A stretch of 64,000 bases of DNA from assembly GCF_030817215.1 (NCBI RefSeq), contig NZ_JAUSZA010000001.1, positions 3,818,501-3,882,500 of the forward strand. The letters are read 5' to 3'. A program made the translations under genes and the position numbers. How positions within the stretch are numbered: the stretch's first letter is position 1; the number at the start of each line of letters is the position of its first letter. Shown here one piece after another: positions 30,966 through 38,663 of this stretch. Under the pieces are notes generated by a model, which was not told the DNA's origin, did no database searches, and saw only the letters and a list, made by a program, of their open reading frames with translations. This stretch comes from Paenibacillus sp. V4I3. GTDB lineage: Bacteria; Bacillota; Bacilli; Paenibacillales; NBRC-103111.

Positions 30966-31006
30966 CCAGGAAGCCGACATTTCCTAATAGAAAGGATGAA
31001 TGATGT

Positions 31007-31972
31007 ATGCAAAGAGATTTGTCTCTGGAAATTGTACGAGTAACAGAGTCTGCAGCTTTGGCGTCCGCACGTTGGACGGGAAAAGGGAATAAACACAGCG
31101 CTGACGAGGCAGCAACTTCTGCTATGCGTTCTATTTTTAGCTCCATTCCTTTCCGTGGAACGGTTGTCATTGGTGAAGGTGAGATGGATGAAGCCCCGAT
31201 GCTGTTCATCGGTGAGTCTGTAGGAAATGGGTTGGGTCCCGAATATGATGTGGCTGTTGATCCGCTCGAAGGTACCGATATTGTAGCTAGCGGCAGGAGC
31301 AATGCCCTTTCCGTGGTAGCCATAGCTGAGAAAGGGAACCTGCTGCATGCACCGGATATGTATATGGAGAAGCTGGCAGTAGGACCGCGGTTGGTTGGCA
31401 AATTGAATTTGGATGACCCCCTCGAATTAACGATTAGAAAGGCCGCTGTTCTGTTACAAAAAGAGATAACAGAGCTGACCGTTTCCATCTTGGATCGCAA
31501 AAGGCATGCAGAGAAAATCCTTGTTTTAAGGACGCTAGGTGTCAAAATTCATTTACTGAATGATGGCGATGTTGCGGGTGCTATGGCTGCGGCTTTCCCT
31601 GAAACGGGCATTGATCTACACGTGGGTTCCGGAGGCGCACCGGAAGGGGTACTCGCCGCGGCTGCACTACGTTGTATGGGAGGCGAATTTCAAGGACGGC
31701 TTCTCCCAGAAAATGAAGAAGAGATACAGCGGTGCAAGGAGATGGGGATTGTTGATCCCTCCAAAGTGCTTGGAATGAGCGAGTTAGTAGGCGAATCCGA
31801 CATTTATTTCGCTGCAACCGGTGTAACCTCAGGAGACTTTCTGAGCGGAGTTAAATTTCTATTTGGCGGTCATGCAGAAACACATTCGGTCGTTATGAGG
31901 GCGCAAACTCAGACGGTCCGTTTCATCCAATGCGTGCACCAGATGCATGAGTACCACCTCGGGAGCGCCTGA
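31007..31972 (+). CDS. glpX: Fructose-1,6-bisphosphatase, class II (GlpX)
   Basis: Hydrolyses fructose 1,6-bisphosphate in gluconeogenesis. The 321-residue protein has GlpX signatures: VTESAALASARWTGKGNKHS, GTVVIGEGEMDEAPML (metal-binding Asp and Glu), YDVAVDPLEGTDIVA, and GSGGAPEGVLAAAALRCMGG. It lies 41 bases after yqfL with an AAAGG ribosome binding site. Its placement with pckA and ccpN gathers gluconeogenic steps and their regulators in one locus. A terminator follows. Confidence 0.95.
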   Translation: MQRDLSLEIVRVTESAALASARWTGKGNKHSADEAATSAMRSIFSSIPFRGTVVIGEGEMDEAPMLFIGESVGNGLGPEYDVAVDPLEGTDIVASGRSNALSVVAIAEKGNLLHAPDMYMEKLAVGPRLVGKLNLDDPLELTIRKAAVLLQKEITELTVSILDRKRHAEKILVLRTLGVKIHLLNDGDVAGAMAAAFPETGIDLHVGSGGAPEGVLAAAALRCMGGEFQGRLLPENEEEIQRCKEMGIVDPSKVLGMSELVGESDIYFAATGVTSGDFLSGVKFLFGGHAETHSVVMRAQTQTVRFIQCVHQMHEYHLGSA

Positions 31973-32004
31973 GCAGACATACTGAGGACCACAATCAACG
32001 CATG

Positions 32005-32044
32005 CAAAGAAATCTCTCTTTCGTATAAGGAGAGATTTCTTTGT
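32005..32044 (+). terminator. Rho-independent terminator of the gluconeogenic block
   Basis: CAAAGAAATCTCTC and GAGAGATTTCTTTG are perfect 14-base arms around a 12-base loop. Confidence 0.85.
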
Positions 32045-32085
32045 GTTTAACAATGGATCAACATTTATGTGATATTGTATTCTAT

Positions 32086-32101
32086 TGGCACGATTATTGC
32101 T
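32086..32101 (+). promoter_or_regulatory. Sigma-54 (-24/-12) promoter before the 36-aa ORF and rpoN
   Basis: TGGCAC-GATTA-TTGCT matches the consensus TGGCAC-N5-TTGCW at every position, with GG and GC ten bases apart. It lies 64 bases before a small ORF with a strong ribosome binding site and about 275 bases before the rpoN start. Confidence 0.75.
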
Positions 32102-32163
32102 AGATAAAAGATAAGAAATCTATATTTGTGTTTATAACATGGTAGTATGAGGAAGGAGAGTCT

Positions 32164-32274
32164 ATGGATATGCATGCTAAAAGTAACTTTGGTGGAAAAA
32201 GCGGCATCATTCGTCTGGAGATGTTAGGTAGGCGAACTGTAGGACGTTTCCATAAGCCAAATGGGTTTAAATAG
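32164..32274 (+). CDS. Small ORF, 36 aa, behind a sigma-54 promoter
   Basis: The ORF starts with ATG five bases after AAGGAGAG and ends at TAG. The product (MDMHAKSNFGGKSGIIRLEM, then a basic tail RRTVGRFHKPNGFK) is basic, with no membrane helix and no recognised family. It could encode a small protein or act as a leader peptide for rpoN, which starts 100 bases on. Supported by a consensus -24/-12 promoter and good ribosome binding site only. Confidence 0.4.
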   Translation: MDMHAKSNFGGKSGIIRLEMLGRRTVGRFHKPNGFK

Positions 32275-32297
32275 AGCTATAATTGATTTATAATATT

Positions 32298-32311
32298 CGT
32301 AAGCGTTTTCA
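32298..32311. promoter_or_regulatory. Candidate cre (CcpA) site upstream of rpoN
   Basis: CGTAAGCGTTTTCA matches 13 of 14 positions of TGWAANCGNTNWCA. It follows a TATAAT at 32289-32294, so it would overlap the start region of a vegetative rpoN promoter. Catabolite repression of sigL by CcpA is known in B. subtilis. Confidence 0.55.
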
Positions 32312-32374
32312 AACAAAGTGACTTATGCTCACCACGAAAAGTGTTGCCAAGGCAGAACTCAAGGAGGGACCGGT

Positions 32375-33685
32375 ATGAGAACAGGCCAAAGTCTAACACA
32401 AGTACAGAACCAGAAGCTAACGATGACTCCTGAACTGCAACAGTCCATTCATATATTGCAATTATCAAGCTATGAGTTGTCGCAATACCTCCAAGAGCAA
32501 GCCTTGGAAAACCCCATACTGGACATCGAATCTTTCACAAGTTCTTATTTGAAATCGGATAAATCTTCACAAATGGCGGGGTCAATAACAGATCTGCTAT
32601 GGAAGGCGAAGGCGAGGGAGGAAACCTTGGAACAGTGGCTTCTTAGCCAACTGCGGATAGCAGGAGTTTCCGATACCTTATATCAGACAGCAGCCTATCT
32701 GGCAGGAAATTTAGATGATAAAGGTTATTTACCCCTTTCCATTACGGAAGTAAGCTCGTTTTTGAATAAGCCTAGCGAGGCTGTCGAAGAAGCGCTAGCT
32801 TGTCTACAGTCGCTGGATCCGCCGGGTGTAGGAGCGAGAGATTTACAGGAATGCTTATTGCTGCAGATTTCTAGGGATCACGCCGCACCGTATGGCACTT
32901 TTGAAGTGGTCAACCAATGTATGCCGCAGCTTGCTCAGATGAAGCTGGATAAGATTGCGCTGCAGTTAGGTGTAACACTCATACAAGTGAAGGAGATTGT
33001 CACGTATATTCGCAGTTTAAATCCACGACCTGGTATGGCCTTCGGCTGGATCGAAGAATCTTATATTACTCCCGATGCTACCATTTATAAAGAACAAGGG
33101 AACATCGTGATCCAAATGAATGCGGGTGCAGTTCCCAAGACCTCAGTCAATAAGGACTATTATAGCCATATCCAGCATGCAGGTTGTAAAGAAGCAGTTT
33201 CCTTTCTGAAAGAAAAATGGAAAACAGCGGATTGGATTGTGCGCAGCTTGGAACAGCGGAAGATGACTCTGTACCGGGTCATTCGGGCTATTTTTGAAGA
33301 ACAGCTGGCGTTTTTAGAGATTGGCGAACGTGGCATGAAGCCCTTAACCTTAAAAATGATATCCGAGAAGCTTGACCTCCATGAATCTACGATAAGTAGG
33401 ACGGTACAAAACAAGTACATTCGTACCCCCTACGGAGTGCTTGAGCTAAAATATTTCTTTTCCTCGGGGCTGCAATCGGATGTAGGTGAACTAACGTCTA
33501 TCAAAACAATCAAGATAAGAATCAAGGAACTCATATCACAGGAACATAAGAAACAGCCTTATTCCGATCAAAAGGTTGTAGAAATCTTATCGGAAGAGGG
33601 CATTCGAATTTCACGCAGAACGGTGACCAAATATCGAGAAGAGCTGCATATTTTATCTTCTGCACTGCGTAAGAATATTTTGTAA
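32375..33685 (+). CDS. rpoN: RNA polymerase sigma-54 factor
   Basis: The alternative sigma factor (SigL in Bacillus) that needs AAA+ enhancer-binding proteins. At 436 residues it has region I (SLTQVQNQKLTMTPELQQSI, Gln-rich activator region), the core-binding region (ACLQSLDPPGVGARDLQECL), a helix-turn-helix, and the RpoN box ISRRTVTKYREELHI near the C-terminus (canonical ARRTVAKYRE). ATG 32375 has GGAGGG eight bases before it; the longer open frame to 32318 is rejected. Its terminator is split by an IS element. Confidence 0.96.
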   Translation: MRTGQSLTQVQNQKLTMTPELQQSIHILQLSSYELSQYLQEQALENPILDIESFTSSYLKSDKSSQMAGSITDLLWKAKAREETLEQWLLSQLRIAGVSDTLYQTAAYLAGNLDDKGYLPLSITEVSSFLNKPSEAVEEALACLQSLDPPGVGARDLQECLLLQISRDHAAPYGTFEVVNQCMPQLAQMKLDKIALQLGVTLIQVKEIVTYIRSLNPRPGMAFGWIEESYITPDATIYKEQGNIVIQMNAGAVPKTSVNKDYYSHIQHAGCKEAVSFLKEKWKTADWIVRSLEQRKMTLYRVIRAIFEEQLAFLEIGERGMKPLTLKMISEKLDLHESTISRTVQNKYIRTPYGVLELKYFFSSGLQSDVGELTSIKTIKIRIKELISQEHKKQPYSDQKVVEILSEEGIRISRRTVTKYREELHILSSALRKNIL

Positions 33686-33744
33686 GCAAAAACCCGCCAG
33701 AGGTAATTGGTCAAGACCCCGTTTAGTGGACATTGGAAAAAGCC

Positions 33745-34638
33745 CTATGCAACAAGCTGGCGCCGGTATTCAACCGGTGTCAGCTTGTTTAGTTTTCGTT
33801 GAGCACGATCTTCATTGTAAAATTGGATAAATTCCTCGATTCGCCTTTGTGCCTCATCAATAGATCGTATATCATAGGGATAGAGTGCTTCGACTTTAAG
33901 ATGAGAGAAGAAGCTTTCTATCGAGGCGTTGTCATAACAATTTCCTCGGCGTGACATGCTGATTTGGGCTCCAACCTGTGGCAGCATGTCGTGATAAGCA
34001 TGAGACGTGTACTGGCTTCCTTGATCACTGTGAATGATCAATCCAGTCACGTCTTTATGTTTTTTGAATGCCTTCTTAAAGGTCTCTAGAACAAGTGGAT
34101 TGTCGTTGTTCCTACTTATATGGTAGGCAATGATTTCGTTATTCCAGAGATCCTTAACGGCTGACAGATAGATTCTTTCATCCAATACCCGATACTGGGT
34201 TACGTCGGTTACCCATTTTAGATTGGGGGCGTCTGCATTGAAATTCCGTTGTAACAGATTCTCTGCGATTCGGCCATCCTCTACGGCTGCTTGCTGACTT
34301 GTACGGTGAACATATTTGCGGCGGATAACAGCCTGAATGCCCAGCTCCTGCATTAAACGCAATACCTTCTTGTGATTAACCACAAGGCCATGCTGGCGGT
34401 ACAACTCATCCTGTACGCGTCGGTAGCCGACAGTCTTGTTACGCCGTTCGAATATGGCTGTAATTTGCAGTTTCAGATCTTCGTCAGGATCATGGTTGCT
34501 TCTTTTCAGATAGCTATAGTATCCACTACGACTGATGCCAAGGTATTGGCATAATCCTTTTATGCTTTGTCTGTTCTTCATTTGGTCGACAACGATGTGC
34601 TTACAGTATGCACCTCCTGATTCAAGATTTGTAACCAC
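33745..34638 (-). CDS. IS3-family transposase OrfB (DDE integrase)
   Basis: The 297-codon frame has an N-terminal HTH_21-like region (QSIKGLCQYLGISRSGYYSY), then an rve integrase core with all three catalytic acids: Asp in WVTDVTQYRV, Asp in IIHSDQGSQYTSH, and Glu in NCYDNASIESFFSHLK. The C-terminal YNEDRAQRKLNKLTPVEYRR is typical. It has no good start; it is expected to be made as an OrfAB fusion by -1 slippage. Read that way, the junction is LKK then VVTNLESGGAYC. Confidence 0.94.
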   Translation of the reverse strand: MVTNLESGGAYCKHIVVDQMKNRQSIKGLCQYLGISRSGYYSYLKRSNHDPDEDLKLQITAIFERRNKTVGYRRVQDELYRQHGLVVNHKKVLRLMQELGIQAVIRRKYVHRTSQQAAVEDGRIAENLLQRNFNADAPNLKWVTDVTQYRVLDERIYLSAVKDLWNNEIIAYHISRNNDNPLVLETFKKAFKKHKDVTGLIIHSDQGSQYTSHAYHDMLPQVGAQISMSRRGNCYDNASIESFFSHLKVEALYPYDIRSIDEAQRRIEEFIQFYNEDRAQRKLNKLTPVEYRRQLVA

Positions 34639-34907
34639 TTTTTTAGCACGTCTACCTCCAATTGTAGCCTACGGAGTTCGCGCTCTTGTTCGGTCTCCGT
34701 TCGTTTTGGATCTCCCCGACCATCCTTAAATGCGGTGTCTCCAACTTCCCGATACTTCCTCACCCATACCTTAATTCGATCTTTATCCTGAACTCCCAAA
34801 TGAATAGCAATGGACCTCTGACTCCAGCCCTCCACCGTGTGAAGACGAATTGCCTCCATCTTAAGTGATTCAGGATAATGCTTAAACTTTTGCCCTTTCA
34901 AAGCCAT
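34578..34907 (-). CDS. IS3-family transposase OrfA (helix-turn-helix)
   Basis: The 109-residue protein has two helix-turn-helix units (SLKMEAIRLHTVEGWSQRSI, then VWVRKYREVGDTAFKDGRGD) and a leucine-zipper-like C-terminus (ELRRLQLEVDVLKKWLQIL) used for multimerisation. It overlaps orfB. GGGGGTG lies just before the start. CTA-AAA-AAG inside the zipper codons is the frameshift site. Confidence 0.92.
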   Translation of the reverse strand: MALKGQKFKHYPESLKMEAIRLHTVEGWSQRSIAIHLGVQDKDRIKVWVRKYREVGDTAFKDGRGDPKRTETEQERELRRLQLEVDVLKKWLQILNQEVHTVSTSLSTK

Positions 34908-35038
34908 AAAAAAACACCCCCTAGAATTTCATCGGTTTAACCCTAGGGTTTTTCCAATGTCTATTCTAAAGGGTGCACTTCAAATTTCTCTTGGCGGGTT
35001 TTTCTTGTCTTTAAATTATGCAAAAGGTAGTCATTATT

Positions 35039-35054
35039 CAAAAATGCATATTTG
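35039..35054. promoter_or_regulatory. Candidate enhancer site upstream of a sigma-54 promoter
   Basis: CAAAAATGCATATTTG is a near-perfect palindrome (one mismatched pair) about 85-100 bases before the -24/-12 promoter at 35136. That spacing is normal for enhancer-binding-protein sites. Inferred from position and symmetry only. Confidence 0.3.
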
Positions 35055-35135
35055 TTGGTCAGTCCCAAGAGAATCAAACGGGTGAATAAGCGCTCATATG
35101 GAAGTTAATCTTCATCCGCCTTCGATGTTACGCAT

Positions 35136-35151
35136 TGGCACTGTTCTTGCT
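35136..35151 (+). promoter_or_regulatory. Sigma-54 (-24/-12) promoter before a second 36-aa ORF
   Basis: TGGCAC-TGTTC-TTGCT is a perfect consensus match. The first 35 bases downstream resemble those after the promoter at 32086 (GCT.GATA..AAGATA.AAGAAA). It lies 45 bases before a small ORF. Confidence 0.75.
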
Positions 35152-35195
35152 GATATATAAAGATATAAAGAAAAACTACATTTAATGAGGTGCCG

Positions 35196-35306
35196 ATGAT
35201 GCTAAGTATTGACGTAAAAAGAGAAGCTGCTCACACATGCGCGGCCGTTCTTTACGTTATATGCGATATCAAAACCCAATCATGGCACCCCCCATACAAA
35301 AAATAA
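35196..35306 (+). CDS. Small ORF, 36 aa, behind a second sigma-54 promoter
   Basis: The ORF starts at ATG 35196 or 35199, just after GAGGTG, and ends at TAA. The product (MMLSIDVKREAAHTCAAVLY, then VICDIKTQSWHPPYKK) has a short hydrophobic stretch (AAVLYVICDI) and two Cys. It has the same length as the small ORF at 32164 but no clear sequence similarity. No family recognised. It may be a leader of an unmapped transcript. Confidence 0.35.
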   Translation: MMLSIDVKREAAHTCAAVLYVICDIKTQSWHPPYKK

Positions 35307-35308
35307 AA

Positions 35309-35352
35309 CCGCTCCCCAAGCAGCAAATGCTGAAAAGGAAAGCGGCGTGTTC
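35309..35352 (-). terminator. Minus-strand terminator behind the pdxS fragment
   Basis: Read on the minus strand, CCGCTTTCC and GGGGAGCGG flank a loop with inner TCAGCATTTGCTG, followed by TTTTATTTTTT. Confidence 0.6.
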
Positions 35353-35436
35353 TTCACGGACCGTCATAACTATGAATTTATACAGTTACTGTAGCGTAGA
35401 AATATGAAAGGAGTCATCCAATTACCAACAACACTA

Positions 35437-35685
35437 TTACCAACCGCGCTGAGTCATAAGTTCACTTTGTTGTAAGGTAGAAAGCTCAATTCCTTTCATG
35501 GCGGTGCCTAAATTTTTGGATACGGAGGCTATCAATGCATAGTCTGTGTAATGGGTAGTCGTTGTGACAATGGCGCGAGCAAATTTCTCTGGACTTTCGG
35601 ATTTAAAAATGCCGAAACCGACGAAGACGCCTTCCGATCCCAGATGCATCATTAATGCAGCATCCGCAGGTGTTGCTACACCGCA
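35437..35685 (-). pseudogene. pdxS: 3' fragment of pdxS (pyridoxal 5'-phosphate synthase)
   Basis: About 82 residues match the C-terminal third of Pdx[40 protein letters not shown], then [18 protein letters not shown] and the terminal QRGW. Homology stops at about 35685. The preceding codons are unrelated and the first 210 residues, including the catalytic lysine region, are missing. No pdxT follows. It cannot be active alone. Confidence 0.8.
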
Positions 35686-35754
35686 CATCTTCGACTCGTT
35701 ACTAGTATCTTATCGGATTGGCTGTTATAACGTGAGCTTAGATTTACTACTCAG

Positions 35755-35770
35755 TGGCATCAATATTGCT
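35755..35770 (+). promoter_or_regulatory. Sigma-54 (-24/-12) promoter of the gabT operon
   Basis: TGGCAT-CAATA-TTGCT has GG and GC ten bases apart and one deviation (T for C). It lies 55 bases before the gabT start. In B. thuringiensis the gab cluster is known to be sigma-54 dependent. Confidence 0.7.
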
Positions 35771-35824
35771 AGGTAGTATATATATATGCTAATTTCAGCG
35801 TTGTTAATAAGGAGGATGCTTAAC

Positions 35825-37192
35825 ATGAGCACTAATAATCGACAATTTGTATCTATCGCAAGTTCAGTACCAGGAGTTAAATCACTGGAACTGCTTGAGC
35901 AAAGAAAAAGATATGTACCTAAAGGGGTTAGCAATAATACGCCTATTTTTGTTGAAAAGGCAGAAGGGGCTTTATTGCACGACGTAGACGGCAATGTGTT
36001 TTTGGATTTTGTTGGTGCAATCGGTTCATTAAATGCAGGGCATTGCCCGCCGGAAGTTGTAGAGGCAATTCAAAAACAAGCAGAATTATATCTGCATACT
36101 TGCATCCATATTGCGATGTATGAACCTTACGTGCAGCTTGCCAAGAAATTAGATGAAATCACGCCAGGTAACTTCGAGAAAAAGACGATTTTTCTTAACA
36201 GTGGCGCGGAAGCCGTAGAAAATGCGGTGAAGATCGCTCGAAAATATACGGGGAAAACAGGTATTGTTTCGTTTACTCGCGGGTTTCATGGACGCACATT
36301 ACTTGGAATGTCACTGACTAGTAAAGTAAAGCCATATAAATTTAACATGGGACCCTTTGCCCCGGCGACCTATAAAGCTCCGTTCCCGTATCCTTTCAAC
36401 CGTCCTACATCGATGACGGAAGAAGAATACGCCGATTTTTGCCTGAAACAGTTTGAAGATTTCCTATATACGGAAGTGGCCCCAGAAGAGATTGCCGCAG
36501 TTATTATGGAGCCTGTACAAGGGGAAGGCGGTTTTATAGTGCCTCCCATTTCTTTTGTGCAAGGTGTATACAACATCTGTAAGCAGAATGATATTCTTTT
36601 TATCGCGGATGAGATTCAGACAGGTTTTGGTCGGACAGGTACGATGTTTGCATCTAGTCAATTCGGTATTGAGCCAGATTTAATGACGTTATCTAAATCG
36701 ATTGCGGCGGGACTTCCCATTAGCGCAGTGGTCGGCAGAGCAGGAATTATGGATGCACCTGGGCCCGGTGAAATCGGGGGCACCTACGGAGGGAGCCCGT
36801 TAGGATGCGTGGCTGCTTTGGCTGTTATTGAAATGATGGAGCGAGACGACCTCCCAGGGAAATCCAAAATCATTGGTGATAAAATCCGCAGTTTCTTTCT
36901 AGCATTGCAAGAAGATGTTCTGCACATTGCTGATGTGAGAGGACTTGGAGCGATGTGCGGTATAGAGTTTGTCGACCCGGTGACAGGTAAACCCTCGAAA
37001 GAGCTGGTGGCTAGCTGTGTAAAAGCTTGCTATGAAGCGGGCGTCATCGTTCTGAGTGCAGGAATTCACGGGAACGTTCTGCGTTTCCTCACGCCGCTGG
37101 TCATTACAGATGAGCAACTTCAAGAGGGATTGGACATTATCGGCGAGGTTCTGAGGAAGTTAGTTCCGGCCAAATTAACGATGGAGGTATGA
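35825..37192 (+). CDS. gabT: 4-aminobutyrate aminotransferase family, class III PLP-dependent
   Basis: It transfers the amino group of GABA (or a similar omega-amino acid) to 2-oxoglutarate, giving succinate semialdehyde. The 455-residue protein has class III marks: NSGAEAVENAVKIARKYTGK, FTRGFHGRTLLGMSLTSKVK, EPVQGEGGFIVPP, DEIQTGFGRTG and the PLP lysine at about 291 in LSKSIAAGLPISAV. AAGGAGG lies ten bases before ATG 35825. An aldehyde dehydrogenase gene follows after 7 bases, and the promoter is sigma-54 type. Exact substrate is inferred. Confidence 0.9.
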   Translation: MSTNNRQFVSIASSVPGVKSLELLEQRKRYVPKGVSNNTPIFVEKAEGALLHDVDGNVFLDFVGAIGSLNAGHCPPEVVEAIQKQAELYLHTCIHIAMYEPYVQLAKKLDEITPGNFEKKTIFLNSGAEAVENAVKIARKYTGKTGIVSFTRGFHGRTLLGMSLTSKVKPYKFNMGPFAPATYKAPFPYPFNRPTSMTEEEYADFCLKQFEDFLYTEVAPEEIAAVIMEPVQGEGGFIVPPISFVQGVYNICKQNDILFIADEIQTGFGRTGTMFASSQFGIEPDLMTLSKSIAAGLPISAVVGRAGIMDAPGPGEIGGTYGGSPLGCVAALAVIEMMERDDLPGKSKIIGDKIRSFFLALQEDVLHIADVRGLGAMCGIEFVDPVTGKPSKELVASCVKACYEAGVIVLSAGIHGNVLRFLTPLVITDEQLQEGLDIIGEVLRKLVPAKLTMEV

Positions 37193-37199
37193 GGTTCGT

Positions 37200-38624
37200 A
37201 TGAAAAAACATTTATTTATCGATGGAAAATGGAAAGAAGCAGCCATCTATACCGATTTATTCTCGCCCTATTCCGGTGAACTTATTGCTCAGGTAGCCCA
37301 AGCAGATGAAGAGGATGCAGAAGATGCAATCCAAGCAGCCGAGGCTGCGAGTAGGATAATGAAGAAAATGCCTGCACACGAACGCGCAGCAATTCTGGAG
37401 AAAACAGCGCTTCTGATGGAAGAGCGCAAAGAAGAATTAGCCCGTCTGTTGGCGATGGAAGCGGCCAAACCGATTAGAACAGGCAGAACGGAAATTTCTC
37501 GAACGATTCATACTTACAAATTTGCAGCAGAAGAAGCTAAACGTATTCACGGTGAGACTGTACCCCTAGATGCAGCACCGGGTGGCGAGGGACGTCTAGC
37601 GTTCACCGTGCGTAAACCGCTTGGCGTTGTAGGAGCCATAACCCCATTTAATTTCCCATTCAACCTTGTTGCCCATAAAGTGGGGCCTGCTATAGCAGCC
37701 GGCAATACGGTTGTATTGAAACCAGCAGGTCAAACACCGTTAAGCTCGCTTGCATTAGCGGAGATTATGCTAGAAGCCGGCTTACCTGCGGGGGCCCTTA
37801 ACGTCATCCCAGGTAAAGGATCTGTGATTGGCGAGAAACTGGTACGTGATCGGAGAATTGCGGCTATCACGTTTACAGGCAGTCCTGAAGTGGGCATTGC
37901 GATGAGGAATAAAGCAGGGCTTAAACGAGTCACCCTTGAGTTAGGATCTAATTCGGCCGTAATCATCGATAGCAATGTGGATATAACGCAACAGCTAGTG
38001 GATCGTTGTGTGCTGGGAGCTTTCTCCTTCAGCGGTCAAGTGTGCATCTCCATTCAACGTATTTATGTTCATGAAAGCAAATACGGAACGTTCGCAGCTA
38101 AGTTCCAGACCGCGGTAGAGAAATTGGTCATTGGTGATCCGCTTGAGGAATCTACAGACATGTCTGCATTAATCTCCTGTAAAGAGGTTGACCGCATCGC
38201 GAGCTGGGTATCCGATGCAATAACAGGTGGAGCGATTGCTCTGTCCGGAGGCAAAGCATTGTCACCGTGCCTTTTTCCGCCAACGATCTTGACGAATGTG
38301 GCTGAAACGGCCTCGGTCTCGTGCCAAGAGGTCTTCGGACCCGTTGTGACACTGACTCCCTTTACCACGTTGGATGAAGCTGTCTCGGCTGTAAATAATT
38401 CGCGCTTTGGCCTGCAGGCTGGAATTTATACGAATGATATTGGCGCAGCGCTAAGAGCTGCAGAGGATTTAGAGGTAGGCGGAGTGATGATTAACGATAT
38501 TCCTACCTTCCGCGTCGACAATATGCCTTATGGAGGGCTCAAAGATAGTGGTGTCGGCCGTGAAGGTGTGAAATATGCGGTGGAAGAAATGACTGAGCTG
38601 AAGCTAATCAGTCTGAAGTTGTAA
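37200..38624 (+). CDS. NAD(P)-dependent aldehyde dehydrogenase, probable succinate-semialdehyde dehydrogenase
   Basis: The second gene of the gabT operon, 474 residues. ALDH superfamily marks: GVVGAITPFNFPFNLVAHKV, cofactor loop FTGSPEVG, general base Glu247 in VTLELGSNSAVI, nucleophile Cys282 in FSFSGQVCISIQR, and EVFGPVVTLTPF. The operon context favours oxidation of succinate semialdehyde to succinate. The Q-V-C-I surroundings are also found in lactaldehyde/phosphonoacetaldehyde dehydrogenases, so the substrate is open. A terminator follows. Confidence 0.9.
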   Translation: MKKHLFIDGKWKEAAIYTDLFSPYSGELIAQVAQADEEDAEDAIQAAEAASRIMKKMPAHERAAILEKTALLMEERKEELARLLAMEAAKPIRTGRTEISRTIHTYKFAAEEAKRIHGETVPLDAAPGGEGRLAFTVRKPLGVVGAITPFNFPFNLVAHKVGPAIAAGNTVVLKPAGQTPLSSLALAEIMLEAGLPAGALNVIPGKGSVIGEKLVRDRRIAAITFTGSPEVGIAMRNKAGLKRVTLELGSNSAVIIDSNVDITQQLVDRCVLGAFSFSGQVCISIQRIYVHESKYGTFAAKFQTAVEKLVIGDPLEESTDMSALISCKEVDRIASWVSDAITGGAIALSGGKALSPCLFPPTILTNVAETASVSCQEVFGPVVTLTPFTTLDEAVSAVNNSRFGLQAGIYTNDIGAALRAAEDLEVGGVMINDIPTFRVDNMPYGGLKDSGVGREGVKYAVEEMTELKLISLKL

Positions 38625-38632
38625 TCATATTG

Positions 38633-38663
38633 AAACTGACGCGAGTTCCGACGGCGTCAGTTT
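38633..38663 (+). terminator. Rho-independent terminator of the gabT operon
   Basis: AAACTGACGC and GCGTCAGTTT are perfect ten-base arms. A second hairpin (TAAGCGCC-gaaa-AGGCGCTTA) lies at 38682-38702. Confidence 0.8.

Larger units (their letters stand above)
33708..34982 (-). mobile_element. IS3-family insertion sequence (IS150-like), apparently intact
   Basis: The element is 1275 bp. Its ends read TGGTCAAGACCCCGTTTAG on the left and TGAAGTGCACCCTTTAG on the right (complement), both followed by GACATTGGAAAAA and CCCTA. The target duplication AAT is present at 33705-33707 and 34983-34985. It carries overlapping orfA and orfB on the minus strand with an A-AAA-AAG slippery site at 34644-34638, the usual -1 frameshift signal in this family. 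No stop or frameshift disrupts either frame. Confidence 0.9.
33688..35008 (+). terminator. rpoN terminator, split by an IS inserted in its loop
   Basis: The left arm AAAAACCCGCCA-GAG (33688-33702) and right arm CTC-t-TGGCGGGTTTTT (34988-35004) pair. Without the IS, and with one AAT copy, the loop would be GTAATTT. The two halves are now 1.3 kb apart. Confidence 0.8.

Noticed and set aside
30683..31545. Two long minus-strand ORFs across yqfL and glpX
   Set aside because: Both mirror conserved coding regions on the plus strand and lack start signals.
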